Source: Macrostomum hystrix (taxonomy: Eukaryota; Platyhelminthes; Macrostomidae). Taken from it: a DNA stretch of 64,000 nt. Below the pieces are notes generated by a model. That model was not told the DNA's origin and did not search any database. It saw only the letters and a list, made by a program, of their open reading frames with translations. Where the stretch lies: NCBI GenBank assembly GCA_950097015.1, contig CATNEN010000008.1, positions 1,364,001-1,428,000 on the forward strand, in the 5' to 3' direction. Positions 24,509 through 35,892 of the stretch are shown here, one piece after another; the stretch's first letter is position 1; every line of letters begins with the position of its first letter. The position numbers were made by a program, and so were the translations under genes.

Positions 24509-24799
24509 TTTCCTTGTTTGGTCGTCTTCATTCTCCCATTTCTTCTTTGAAATCGTTGTAGAAAATATTTTTAAACAAATTTTTCAAGTAGGCTTGTTTC
24601 ATAACAAGCGTAGTACAAGTAATTTTGCACGAAGAAGCTGCTATTCACGTGAGATCCAATTAATTTAAACTTTCTTTAATCCAGATTCCGATATGTAAAA
24701 ATGAAAATGAAAACTCGAAATAAAAGCTACAGACGTTTGAAGAAATCAGTTTGCAACGACTTAGATTGAAAATAAATTTCTGGCATTATCGACTTGATT

Positions 24800-26945
24800 A
24801 ATTACTATTTTATCGGGGTATAGACTCGATTACTAACTACTTTATCGGGATATAGACAAGATTACTAACTACTTTATCGGGGTATAGACTAGATTACTAA
24901 CTACTTTATCGGGGTATAGACTAGATTACTAACTACTTTATCGGGGTATAGACTAGATTACTAACTACTTTATCGTGGTATAGACAAGATTACTAACTAC
25001 TTTATCGGGGTATAGACAAGATTACTAACTACTTTATCGGGGTATAGACTAGATTACTAACTACTTTATCGGGGTATAGACAAGATTACTAACTACTTTA
25101 TCGGGGTATAGACTCGATTACTAACTACTTTATCGTGGTATAGACAAGATTACTAACTACTTTATCGGGGTATAGACAAGATTACTAACTACTTTATCGG
25201 GGTATAGACTCGATTACTAACTACTTTATCGGGGTATAGACTAGATTACTAACTACTTTATCGGGGTATAGACTCGATTACTAACTACTTTATCGGGGTA
25301 TAGACTAGATTACTAACTACTTTATCGGGGTATAGACTCGATTACTAAATACTCTATCGGGGTATAGACTCGATTACTAACTACTCTATCGGGTTATAGA
25401 CTCGATTACAAACTACTTTATCGGGGTATAGACTAGATTACTAACTACTCTATCGGGTTATAGACTCGATTACTAACTACTTTATCGGGGTATAGACTAG
25501 ATTACTAACTACTTTATCGGGGTATAGACTAGATTACTAACTACTTTATCGGGATATAGACTAGATTACTAACTACTTTATCGGGGTATAGACTAGATTA
25601 CTAACTACTTTATCGGGGTATAGACTCGATTACTAACTACTTTATCGGGGTATAGACTCGATTACTAACTACTTTATCGGGATATAGACTCGATTACTAA
25701 CTACTTTATCGGGGTATAGACTCGATTACTAACTACTTTATCGTGGTATAGACTCGATTACTAACTACTTTATCGGGGTATAGACTCGATTACTAACTAC
25801 TTTATCGGGATATAGACAAGATTACTAACTACTTTATCGGGGTATAGACTCGATTACTAACTACTTTATCGGGATATAGACAAGATTACTAACTACTTTA
25901 TCGGGGTATAGACTAGATTACTAACTACTTTATCGGGGTATAGACTAGATTACTAACTACTTTATCGTGGTATAGACAAGATTACTAACTACTTTATCGG
26001 GGTATAGACAAGATTACTAACTACTTTATCGGGGTATAGACTAGATTACTAACTACTTTATCGGGATATAGACAAGATTACTAACTACTTTATCGGGGTA
26101 TAGACAAGATTACTAACTACTTTATCGGGGTATAGACTAGATTACTAACTACTTTATCGTGGTATAGACAAGATTACTAACTACTTTATCGGGGTATAGA
26201 CAAGATTACTAACTACTTTATCGGGGTATAGACTAGATTACTAACTACTTTATCGGGGTATAGACTAGATTACTAACTCTTTATCGGGGTATAGACAAGA
26301 TTACTAACTACTTTATCGAGGTGTAGACTAGATTACTAACTACTTTATCGGGTTATAGACTAGATTACTAACTACTTTATCGGGATATAGACTCGATTAC
26401 TAACTACTTTATCAGGGTATAGACTCGATCACTAACTACTTTATCAGGTTATAGACTCGATTACTAACTACTTTATCAGGGTATAGACTCGATTACTAAC
26501 TACTTTATCGGGATATAGACTAGATTACTAACTACTTTATCGGGATATAGACTCGATTACTAACTACTTTATCAGGGTATAGACTCGATCACTAACTACT
26601 TTATCAGGTTATAGACTCGATTACTAACTACTTTATCAGGGTATAGACTCGATTACTAACTACTTTATCAGGGTATAGACTCGATTACTAACTACTTTAT
26701 CGAGGTGTAGACTAGATTACTAACTACTCTATCGGGTTATAGACTAGATTACTAACTACTTTATCGGGTTATAGACTAGATTACTAACTACTCTATCGGG
26801 GTATTGACTAGATTACTAACTACTTTATCGAGGTGTAGACTAGATTACTAACTACTTTATCGAGGTGTAGACTAGATTACTAACTACTTTATCGAGGTGT
26901 AGACTAGATTACTAAATAATTTATCGGGGTATTGACTAGATTGAT
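24800..26945. repeat. 32-bp minisatellite
   Basis: About 67 copies of a 32-bp unit (tagactagattactaactac plus tttatcggggta), the second longest array in the window. Main variants are gactcgatt, gacaagatt and, near the right end, gaggtgtag. Each unit contains TACTAAC. Confidence 0.97.
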
Positions 26946-27760
26946 TACAAATTTTGAGATTAAAGACAATTATAAATTGTGGGATTATTCTTTTTAAATT
27001 GATTGATTTACTGATTCGTAGAGTTAATAATGTCAAGCTAGTCATTTTCCTAGGAATTATTGAAATTCCTAGGCAATTAATGTGCCGAATTTTTTACTGC
27101 ATTTGCTTATACTAAATTTAGGTAATCATCTAATAAACTTATTTCATTAAGGGACGATATATTTAGGAATAATTATAACAAAATGAACGAAATATACCTT
27201 TTTTATGATTTGCAGTTATCTGCATAGTTATTTTTTTCTTGACTATTGCGGCACGTGACAACTTCTAAGTCCAATGGATTATCTAAAAATAATATTTTAC
27301 AAGCTGAAAACTGAAATTGAAGTGCTCTTGGAGGCACTGAAAGTCTTTACATTGCGCTCGGTCAAAGGCAAACAACTGGTTGAAGCAGCAAAAAAATACA
27401 AGACAAGAATAAAAGACTGTCATAGGAATACGGCACAGCCGAATTGCTATGCCTAATCCCCTTGTTAAACTGAATCGTGTAAACCAGGATTTAGCAATGA
27501 CCGGACAAGGATTAGAAGGGCCAGGATCTGCATGAGGGTTGTTAGAATAAAAAAGCAAAAAATAATCCTAAAGACTGTTTGTCACTGAAGTCAAACAAAT
27601 ATTGGGCACACACAGAGTTCCTTTCCTTGTACCTTGTTCTCGTAAAATTGTGCTATCTTATTGAGAATCATGCTGTCTTAAAAATAAATACTAACAATTT
27701 TTCTGCGTAGTTGTGGAAGAATGAAATAAAATATTTATAGACTCGCCGAACAGTTGGTTC
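26946..27760. other. non-coding stretch
   Basis: AT-rich; a 60-codon open frame at 27274-27456 has no recognised content and is not called. Confidence 0.5.
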
Positions 27761-27764
27761 GTGG

Positions 27765-28330
27765 GATCAATAATACGTGCGATTGTGGGTCTCTGGTATT
27801 ATTGATTAACGGGATTATTGATTTGGGATTTTTGATTTGTGGGAATCTTGATTTGTGGGATTATTATATTGATTTGTGGAATTATTGATTTGTGGGATTA
27901 TTGATTTGTGGGATTATTGATTTGTGGGATTATTGATTGGTGGGACTATTGATTTGTGGGATTATTGATTTGTGGGATTCTTGATTTGTGGGATTATTGA
28001 TTTGTGGGATTATTATATTGATTTGTGGGATTATTGATTTGTGGGATTATTGATTGGTGGGACTATTGATTTGTGGGATTGACTTGTGGGATTATTGATT
28101 TTCGCGATTATTGATTCGTGGGATTATTGATTTGTGGGATTATTTTTTTGTGGGATTCTTGATTTGTGGGATTATTGACTTGTGGGATTATTGATTTTCG
28201 CGATTATTGATTCGTGGGATTATTGATTTGTGGGATTATTGATTTGTGGGATTATTGATTTGTGGGATTTTCGATTTGTGAGATTATTTATTCGCTGGAT
28301 TTTTTATTCGTGGGATTATTTATTGTTCCG
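27765..28330. repeat. 17-bp minisatellite
   Basis: About 32 copies of gggattattgatttgtg with insertions (atattgatttgtgg) and the variants ttttcgcga and attcgtggg. Confidence 0.95.
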
Positions 28331-28785
28331 ATCATTAGTTAATGTGATTTTTTCGAATGCCCGATACATTTTCGAGCTCTATAAACTGTGTTGCGTAAAT
28401 CGATGACAGCATGCAAGTCCTTATACTAGGCAAATAATTAAACCAAGGAAATGAAGTCATAAAGCAATTTAGAAGAAAGTGCTTGCAATCTTATGTATCG
28501 AATAAATAATATATTCCTGTCACTTTAGTGCTGGCCTCAAACAAGGCAAAGCAGCTGACCAACAGACGGTTGTAAATTTAGTTGCATTTTCCAACATCCA
28601 CATTCCGCTAGCCGCTGCCCGAACCCAAAGCTTCAGTAACATGCGGCATTATAGTTTTTAGATGTTGAACATCTAATGAATGTAATGTAAAAGATCAAAG
28701 TTTATTTGATTGTAAGAATACTATTCAACTTTAATATAATTCTTTGCGTTAGTTTCTTAAAGAGCAACTTTCGTTACTTTTCAAG
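28331..28785. other. non-coding stretch
   Basis: Nothing recognised. Confidence 0.5.
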
Positions 28786-28789
28786 CCTT

Positions 28790-29235
28790 AAGAAAAGTTC
28801 GAAAAATTTTCCTTAGAAATTCCGTTTCTTTTTGTCAGCTTTCACTGGAAAACACTTCCGTTACTTTCACTGGGACTTCTATTACTTCTATTGTTTCATT
28901 CGGAAATTCCATTTCCTTTGTCAGCATTCACCTGAGCTCAGGAGAAAATTCCGTTACTTCTAGCACGTTTACTGAGAAACTGAGAAAATTCCGTTACTTC
29001 TAGCACGTTTACTGAGAAACTTACGCTACTTTTGTCAGCTTTCACTGGAAAACACTTCCGTTACTTTCACTGGGACATCTGCTACTTCTATTGTTTCATT
29101 GGGAACTTCCGTTTCTTTTGTCAGCTTTCACGGAGGAAATTCCGTTACTTCTATCAATTTTACTGAAGAACTTCGAGAAACTCACTGAGTAACTTCCGTT
29201 ACTTCTGACTCTATTAGGTAAGAAGTTCCGTTACT
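28790..29235. repeat. degenerate tandem repeat (ttccgttact)
   Basis: Irregular copies of attccgttacttct separated by ttgtcagctttcac and actgggaactt segments. A longer block around 28835-28900 recurs at 29030-29095, so units of several sizes are nested. Confidence 0.8.
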
Positions 29236-30495
29236 CTCTGCTAAATGTAACTTCGGAATCTTGGCTGCATGATGGCGAGAAGCCTTTATCTATTTCGTCT
29301 ATTTTCTGAGAGTGCAAGTTAATAATGTCGAGACATGCAAGTAAATAATAAACATATTAGCAACGATTCCGTTAAAATATTCCGAAATAAGCTATAGTTA
29401 AGTTTGTCTAAGAGTAGAACAGAGCGGAATTGCGACCCAAATCAAGGCTCTGAGAATGATTGTCGACTTGCTTATTTTAAAAAAGTCCAGCAAGAAGGCG
29501 GCTTGAAAGGAAAAATGCTTTTAGAAGAAGACCGACCTCCCCTTCCTCTCTCAGGATTGCGTGATTAACACTGGCTGAGACTTCACACTGGCGTGATGTC
29601 GCCGGTCTGAAAAAGGTAAAAAAGAAATTCACTATTTGATGGAGTTGAAGGATTAGGGAATGAAACATTTCTTTATGAGCTGCTGTTTCATTAAGGGTTG
29701 ATTGACTCTCACGATGAAAATGTTATGGGGTAAATAGGCCGTGATAGTTCGACTGTTAGAAAAAAGTGTGGGGATAAACACGCAGTGAAATAAATATATT
29801 CTAGGATAAATTGATTGTCGGATAAAAATACTGGGATAAAAAGTCTGCGGGATAAATAGACAGGGAAAAATAGGATAATCTTACTGTGATAAAAGTTGAT
29901 AGAGTTAAACTGCTGAGAACAAGGTAGAAAATTAATGTCGCCAATAAAAAAAGAGGTAAGAACACTCTATTACCATGCGTGAAGGAAATTACTCAAACAG
30001 GCTGTAGCAATGAGCATGAGATATTTCCTGCCCCAGGGAGCCACTTTGTTAGCTGCCTCAGAAAATGGTTGACTAAATGGCAAACAAACTAAACGACAGG
30101 AAACTATTTAGCTAAGGGGCACAATCAAGCACTTAACCTAGCGGTCCCTTTTCCGTGTATTTTGTTCCTATTGGTTTCTTAAAAATCTGCGCCCAAAAGT
30201 CCCATTAGCGAAAATTGGGAATCATTTTCCTGGTTGTACAATCTCTCTTCTAGGAGGATAGTGGGTTTATGAGAGGCGGACCTAAGGGTCAGGCACAATA
30301 ATTTATTGCACCTAACCCAGAAACTATTGCAAGCAAATAAGATCTTTAACCGCGCTCCCGTGTGTGTGTCACCAAGTCATGTCTTTTTAGGAGGCCGAAA
30401 GAGCGTGTTTTTTACCAAGCCTTACAGAAGTGTCTGCTAAGTAAAAAGATAAGATTAACAATAATTAAAGCAGAATTTCATAGAAGGTACTGGGT
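29236..30495. other. non-coding stretch
   Basis: No gene recognised. A loose series of gggataaat motifs lies at about 29730-29890; it is too irregular to call as an array. Confidence 0.5.
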
Positions 30496-30496
30496 G

Positions 30497-31085
30497 TTTC
30501 TGCCACTTTAGTGAGCTCAGGATCATATTAACACTGATACTTCAGTGAGCTCAGGATCATATTAACACTGATACTTCAGTGAGCTCAGGATTCTATTAAC
30601 ACTGATACTTCAGTGAGCTCAGGATTCTATTAACACTGATACTTCAGTGAGCTCAGGATTCTATTAACACTGATACTTCAGTGAGCTCAGGATCATATTA
30701 ACACTGATACTTCAGTGAGCTCAGGATCATATTAACACTGATACTTCAGTGAGCTCAGGATCCTATTAACACTGATACTTCAGTGAGCTCAGGATCATAT
30801 TAACACTGATACTTCAGTGAGCTCAGGATCATATTAACACTGATACTTCAGTGAGCTCAGGATTCTATTAACACTGATACTTCAGTGAGCTCAGGATCAT
30901 ATTAACACTGATACTTCAGTGAGCTCAGGATCATATTAACACTGATACTTCAGTGAGCTCAGGATCATATTAACACTGATACTTCAGTGAGCTCAGGATC
31001 ATATTAACACTGATACTTCAGTGAGCTCAGGATCATATTAACACTGATACTTCAGTGAGCTCAGGATCATATTAACACCGGAACT
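30497..31085. repeat. 34-bp minisatellite with a hairpin in every unit
   Basis: About 17 highly uniform copies of a 34-bp unit (cactgatacttcagtgagct plus caggatcatattaa). Each holds CACTGA-TACT-TCAGTG, a six-base-pair stem with a TACT loop, overlapping the palindrome TGAGCTCA. Confidence 0.97.
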
Positions 31086-31685
31086 TCAGTAACCAATAGA
31101 AATGGTTAGTTACTCAACTCACACTAGTTGTCTTTTCTTCAAACAGTGATTAACGAACTAGGATCTTTGCAAGCCCATGGGATAGCTTATTAAATATGAC
31201 TATGAAAATATGCATCGAACCGAATATATGCATCACATAGGGGAAGCACGAGATGTGGCGGGAGTGGGACAAACCACTGGGAGTTCCCCAGTGCGACCGA
31301 AATCAGCAGTGCGAGGCACCGCTGCAGGAGATAAATACTAGCAGTGCTACGACTCAAATGAGTCTCAACCAGCCGCCGCGAGTTCTATCATTCGGTCAAA
31401 CAGAAGCGGCAGTTCCTACAGCTGCTAGCTGATATAACCGCAGCGTCCCATTTCACGCCTGACTAACCGTGCATGACTTTTGCGTTTTTTAGTCTCCCTA
31501 AGCCCTCTCAAGCAATGTCTCTGTCGGATCTGATTTTTTTACAGTAGCAGCCATTCTAATATACTTTAGTTGATTAATATTCAAACTTTGCTACTTTAGA
31601 AGCTTATTGAATTACGCCGTAAGGGCTTCGGGTGTACAGAAGGTTATAAAACAGATAATACACGTACACAGAACTGCAGACATAA
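31086..31685. other. non-coding stretch
   Basis: Nothing recognised. Confidence 0.5.
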
Positions 31686-31689
31686 ACGC

Positions 31690-32268
31690 GCGCACAGATA
31701 AAAAGACATGTACTTATAGACACACAAACGATATGTACTCATAGACACATACAAACGGATAATGTACTCATAGACACACAAACGATATGTACTCATAGAC
31801 ACATACATACGGATAATGTACTCATAGACACACAAACGATATGTACTCATAGACACATACAAACGGATAATGTACTCAAAGACACAGACAAACGGATAAT
31901 GTACTCATAGACACATACAAACGATATGTACTCATAGACACACAAACGATATGTACTCATAGACACATGCAAACGGATAATGTACTCATAGACACATACA
32001 AACGGATAATGTACTCATAGACACATACAAACGGATAATGTACTCATAGACACATGCAAACGGATAATGTACTCATAGACACATACAAACGGATAATGTA
32101 CTCATAGACACATACAAACGGATAATGTACTCATAGACACATACAAACGGATAATGTACTCATAGACACATACAAACGGATAATGTACTCATAGACACAT
32201 ACAAACGGATAATGTACTCATAGACACATACAAACGGATAATGTACTCATAGACACATACAAACGTAA
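31690..32268. repeat. 29-bp minisatellite
   Basis: About 20 copies of a 29-bp unit (catagacacatacaaacgga plus taatgtact). The left third alternates with a shorter form (cacacaaacgatatgtact). Confidence 0.95.
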
Positions 32269-32645
32269 ACGTTTCCTAAATTTATTGATCTTAACAGTAA
32301 TTTACCACTTACCTCTTACATGAGAAATTACAAAAAACACTCACAAATATAATAAGCAAATACTTATCACGAGAAGCTAACCAGCAATGTTCAGCTAAAT
32401 GGATCTGAAATTGCCGGGGTATTTCAGACTATTTCTAGGCGCGACTGCAGTAAAAAAACAGCACCGGAGAGAAAATCAACAATAACAAAAATTGCATAGG
32501 GCTTGATAGAAAAACCGGTTAATAATTTATAGATTAAACCAGCGATTGGGCATCAGTTTTTGGCGCCATTTAGTTAGAAAATATTTAGCATCTGAAGGTC
32601 GTGAGTTCGAATTCGCAGCGGTGCTACACCGAAGGCGCTGAGGTC
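32269..32645. other. non-coding stretch with a tRNA-like B box
   Basis: Contains gaaggtcgtgagttcgaattc near 32595-32615, similar to the SINE B-box region, but no body follows because the next satellite begins about 35 bp later. Possibly a truncated SINE head. Confidence 0.35.
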
Positions 32646-32649
32646 TTAT

Positions 32650-33722
32650 CCCTCTCCCCTGTATTATCACTTCCTGTCTCATCTTTCCCCATCTCATCCC
32701 TCCCTTATCACACCTCTCATGTCTCATCTCTCCACTGTCTGATCACTCCACTGTCTCATCCATCCACAGTCTCGTCTCTCCATTGTCTCATCTCTCCACT
32801 GTCTCATCTCTCCACTGTCTCATCTCTCCGTTGTCTCATCTCTCCGTTGTCTCATCTCTTCCCCTGTCTCATCTCTCCATTGTCTCATCTCTTCCCCTGT
32901 CCCATCTCTCCATTGTCTCATCTCTCCATTGTCTCATCTCTCCACTGTCTCATCTCTCCATTGTCTCATCTCTCCATTGTCTCATCTCTCCATTGTCTCA
33001 TCTCTTCCCCTGTCTCATCTCTCCATTGTCTCATCTCTCCATTGTCTCATCTCTTCCCCTATCTCATCTCTCCCCTGTCTCATCTCTTTCCCTATCTCAT
33101 CTCTCCTCTGTCTCATCTCTCCATTGTCTCATCTCTTCCCCTGTCTCATCTCTTTCCCTATCTCATCTCTCCTCTGTCTCATATCTCCATTGTCTCATCT
33201 CTCCATTGTCTCATCTCTTCCCCTATCTCATCTCTCCCCTGTCTCATCTCTTTCCCTATCTCATCTCTCCTCTGTCTCATCTCTCCATTGTCTCATCTCT
33301 TCCCCTGTCTCATCTCTTTCCCTATCTCATCTCTCCTCTGTCTCATATCTCCATTGTCTCATCTCTCCATTGTCTCATCTCTCCATTGTCTCATTTCTTC
33401 CCCTATCTCATCTCTCCCCTGTCTCATCTCTTTCCCTATCTCATCTCTCCTCTGTCTCATCTCTCCATTGTCTCATCTCTTCCCCTGTCTCATCTCTTTC
33501 CCTATCTCATCTCTCCTCTGTCTCATATCTCCATTGTCTCATCTCTCCACTGTCTCATCTCTCCATTGTCTCATCTCTTCCCCTGTCTCATCTCTTTCCC
33601 TATCTCATCTCTCCTCTGTCTCATATCTCCATTGTCTCATCTCTCCATTGTCTCATCTCTCCCCTGTCTCATCTCTCCCCTGTCTCACTCTCCATTGTCT
33701 CATCTCTCCCCATCTAATCTCT
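32650..33722. repeat. 16-bp minisatellite family A, inverted array
   Basis: About 67 copies of tctcatctctccattg, tctcatctcttcccct and tctcatctctcccctg. This is the reverse complement of the unit at 13.55-15.05 kb. Open frames of up to 390 codons in all plus frames are artefacts of the stop-free unit. Confidence 0.96.
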
Positions 33723-34599
33723 CCGGTTCAGCAGGTGTGCCAAGCGCAGTTGCAAGCTGAAATAATAGTAGACTGACACAATCAGCCAGAAGCCAATATG
33801 AGCAGAGCAGGTGAGACACAGATACAGAGCGTGGTTAGCCAACCAAGGCAAGAAAAAGCAGGAGCTAGGAAAGCAAAAAGTTTGAAGCCTTTTATTGTAA
33901 TAATCCAAGCAACAAAAGAGCCATGGCCAGCTCTATCTACGGACCACACTCCACCCGCCCCCGTTAACACGGCGAGTTAACACTTCCGCGTCCATCCAAG
34001 CAAGGACCGGATCGGCATATAGTGCAACTTCACGGGCTTATAGAAAGCATTTTTCCTCACCATGTCAAGACACGGGCAACAACAACAACGACCGGGGGGC
34101 GTGGCCCAACAATTCCTAGATGTTGAACACAAAATATTACTCTTCCATTGGCCTCCATTCAGCCTGTCGGATCAATAGTATGTGGTCCTGCCACAATTAT
34201 GACTGGAGCGAAAGAAAAAAACGCATGCAATTTCTAGCCATTAGGAGCTGTGCTAAAAAAGCAGCAGCAGCAGCAGCGTGCCAAACGGAAGAGCAGACTG
34301 GTCAGGCTGTGACACGCATGATAGAAAAAGCATGGCTGCGAGAAGGATTCAACCAGACTGGGAATTGTCCGCAGTGTGAGTTTTCTTAATAAGACAACAT
34401 TTTTGCGCGCTGTAGCCATTTCAGAAAGACATATCGACTTACCATTGGATGAAAGATCGCAATCGATTCATGCATTCTTAGATTTCTTAGAAGAGAAAAT
34501 CATTTAATTTAAATCTCCGCGCGCAGTCTGATAAGTCAAAACCGAACAAAATGGACAATAATTAAACATGGATACAATAAAGAACGTTACAGTGCTTAC

Positions 34600-34690
34600 T
34601 AAGCGATAAAACCTTCAGACTTCGGACCGTGAGGTCCAGAGCTCGAATCTTAACTAAAGGGAGATAAATTTTGTCCCTAACAGTAGAAAG
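34600..34690 (+). mobile_element. possible degraded tRNA-SINE head
   Basis: Segment accgtgaggtccagagctcg followed by aatctt resembles a tRNA anticodon-arm to B-box region and is followed by taaattttgtcc as in SINE copy 2 (caatttgtgtcc). Strongly diverged. Confidence 0.3.
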
Positions 34691-34717
34691 GGACTAGGCT
34701 ATTTTAGCCAGGCTGCG

Positions 34718-34765
34718 TTTAATGGTCTCGGAGTCGAGCGTAGCGAGAGCCGAGGACCATCGATT
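34718..34765. other. imperfect inverted repeat (hairpin)
   Basis: Arms atggtctcgg and ccgaggaccat (one unpaired base) extend inward through the CG-rich gtcgagcgtagcgagag, giving about 15 pairs. Function unknown; no similar hairpin was noticed elsewhere in the window. Confidence 0.55.
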
Positions 34766-35165
34766 GCAGCCGAGGATATTCTAACCATAGACTATGATGA
34801 CTATGATAGACTATGACTATAAACGGCGTTTATTTCATATTTGAAATTCGATTGCTTATTTTTCGGGGGGCATCCCATCTGATTGATTAGACATATAGGT
34901 TTAGACCATTTGATTCCGACCATAGACAAAAAATAAATTTCTCACTCACGAAGATACAGTCACGAAGCAGCCAGTCAGTCAGTGGTGGCAAAACGTAAAA
35001 GCCGAATTCAAAGTTCACTTCAAAGTTCCATATAATGCTCCTTATTTCGAGGATATAATATCCTAGTTTTTGTCGAATAATCTCACCAAAAATTACCATA
35101 GACAACACATTCCCGGCTCAGAATAGTACAATTTTTAAAGGATTAAATAAGCAATCGTATTTTAT

Positions 35166-35270
35166 AATTTTAAGCAAGACACTTAATTTGAGCCATAAAT
35201 AGTGCTTCAGTTCACCCAGCTGAGAAACAAATTTGTCATATGGACTGAACAGCTTGTACACAACTGTGTA
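35166..35270 (+). mobile_element. SINE body fragment, copy 3
   Basis: Has agcaagacacttaa, gcttcagttcacccagctga and atggactgaacagcttgtac in the order seen in SINE copy 2. The head is missing directly upstream; it may be the degraded one at 34.6 kb, separated by about 470 bp. Confidence 0.6.
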
Positions 35271-35892
35271 TATTGTTTTATTACTAAATTGTTATCTAAA
35301 CACTTAAATAAAAATGAGTAGCGAATCAAGCTGCCATCCCTGTCACAGAGCGTATAGTTTATTTTTGTTTATCAACGATCTCGGGAGAAAATTACAAATC
35401 ATCTACTCGTATTTACAATAGAAGTAAAAAATTCTTGCTAGCCAAACTTACAATGTACACAGCACACAGCTCCGACATTTCAATAACAAAAAAGGTCAGT
35501 AAAAAGCTTCTATAAAAATGATAAAATAATCAGAAATAGCTCCTGTAATAAAATCAATCGAATGAAAAAAAAACTGAACAAGTATGACGCCAGTGAAAAC
35601 ACAATTAAAAAACGCAGATATTTACAAGAGAAACAAGATAAAAATTAACTTACCCTGAAGTTCCGCAATGTACAGGACAATAAGGAAAATCTTAGTAAAT
35701 ATAAGCATCAATAGTTACGATATTTTCAAAAGGCAATCAATTCTAACTATTTTCTGTCAAAAAAATATTTTATTTACTATTGTAGAGAAACACAATGAAA
35801 TTTTATTTACAAAAACTTACTTTATTTGAGATTCATTGCAAAGACAAAACTAACCATTTAATTAAAGATTAAATAAGTCGTTATTATATAAA

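Larger units (their letters stand above)
33723..35892. other. non-coding stretch
   Basis: No gene recognised. Includes a short (gca)n run near 34260-34277, a hairpin at 34718-34765 and SINE-like fragments (separate entries). Confidence 0.5.

Noticed and set aside
27274-27456. 60-codon open frame
   Set aside because: No recognisable content and overlapped by an equally long frame on the other strand.
30497-31085. CRISPR-like array
   Set aside because: Head-to-tail units without unique spacers, in an animal genome.
32601-33776. 391-codon plus-strand frame
   Set aside because: Translation of the 16-bp satellite, also open in other frames.
34846-35158. short inverted repeat cgattgcttattt as a transposon end
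   Set aside because: Only 13 bp match and no target duplication; too weak to call.
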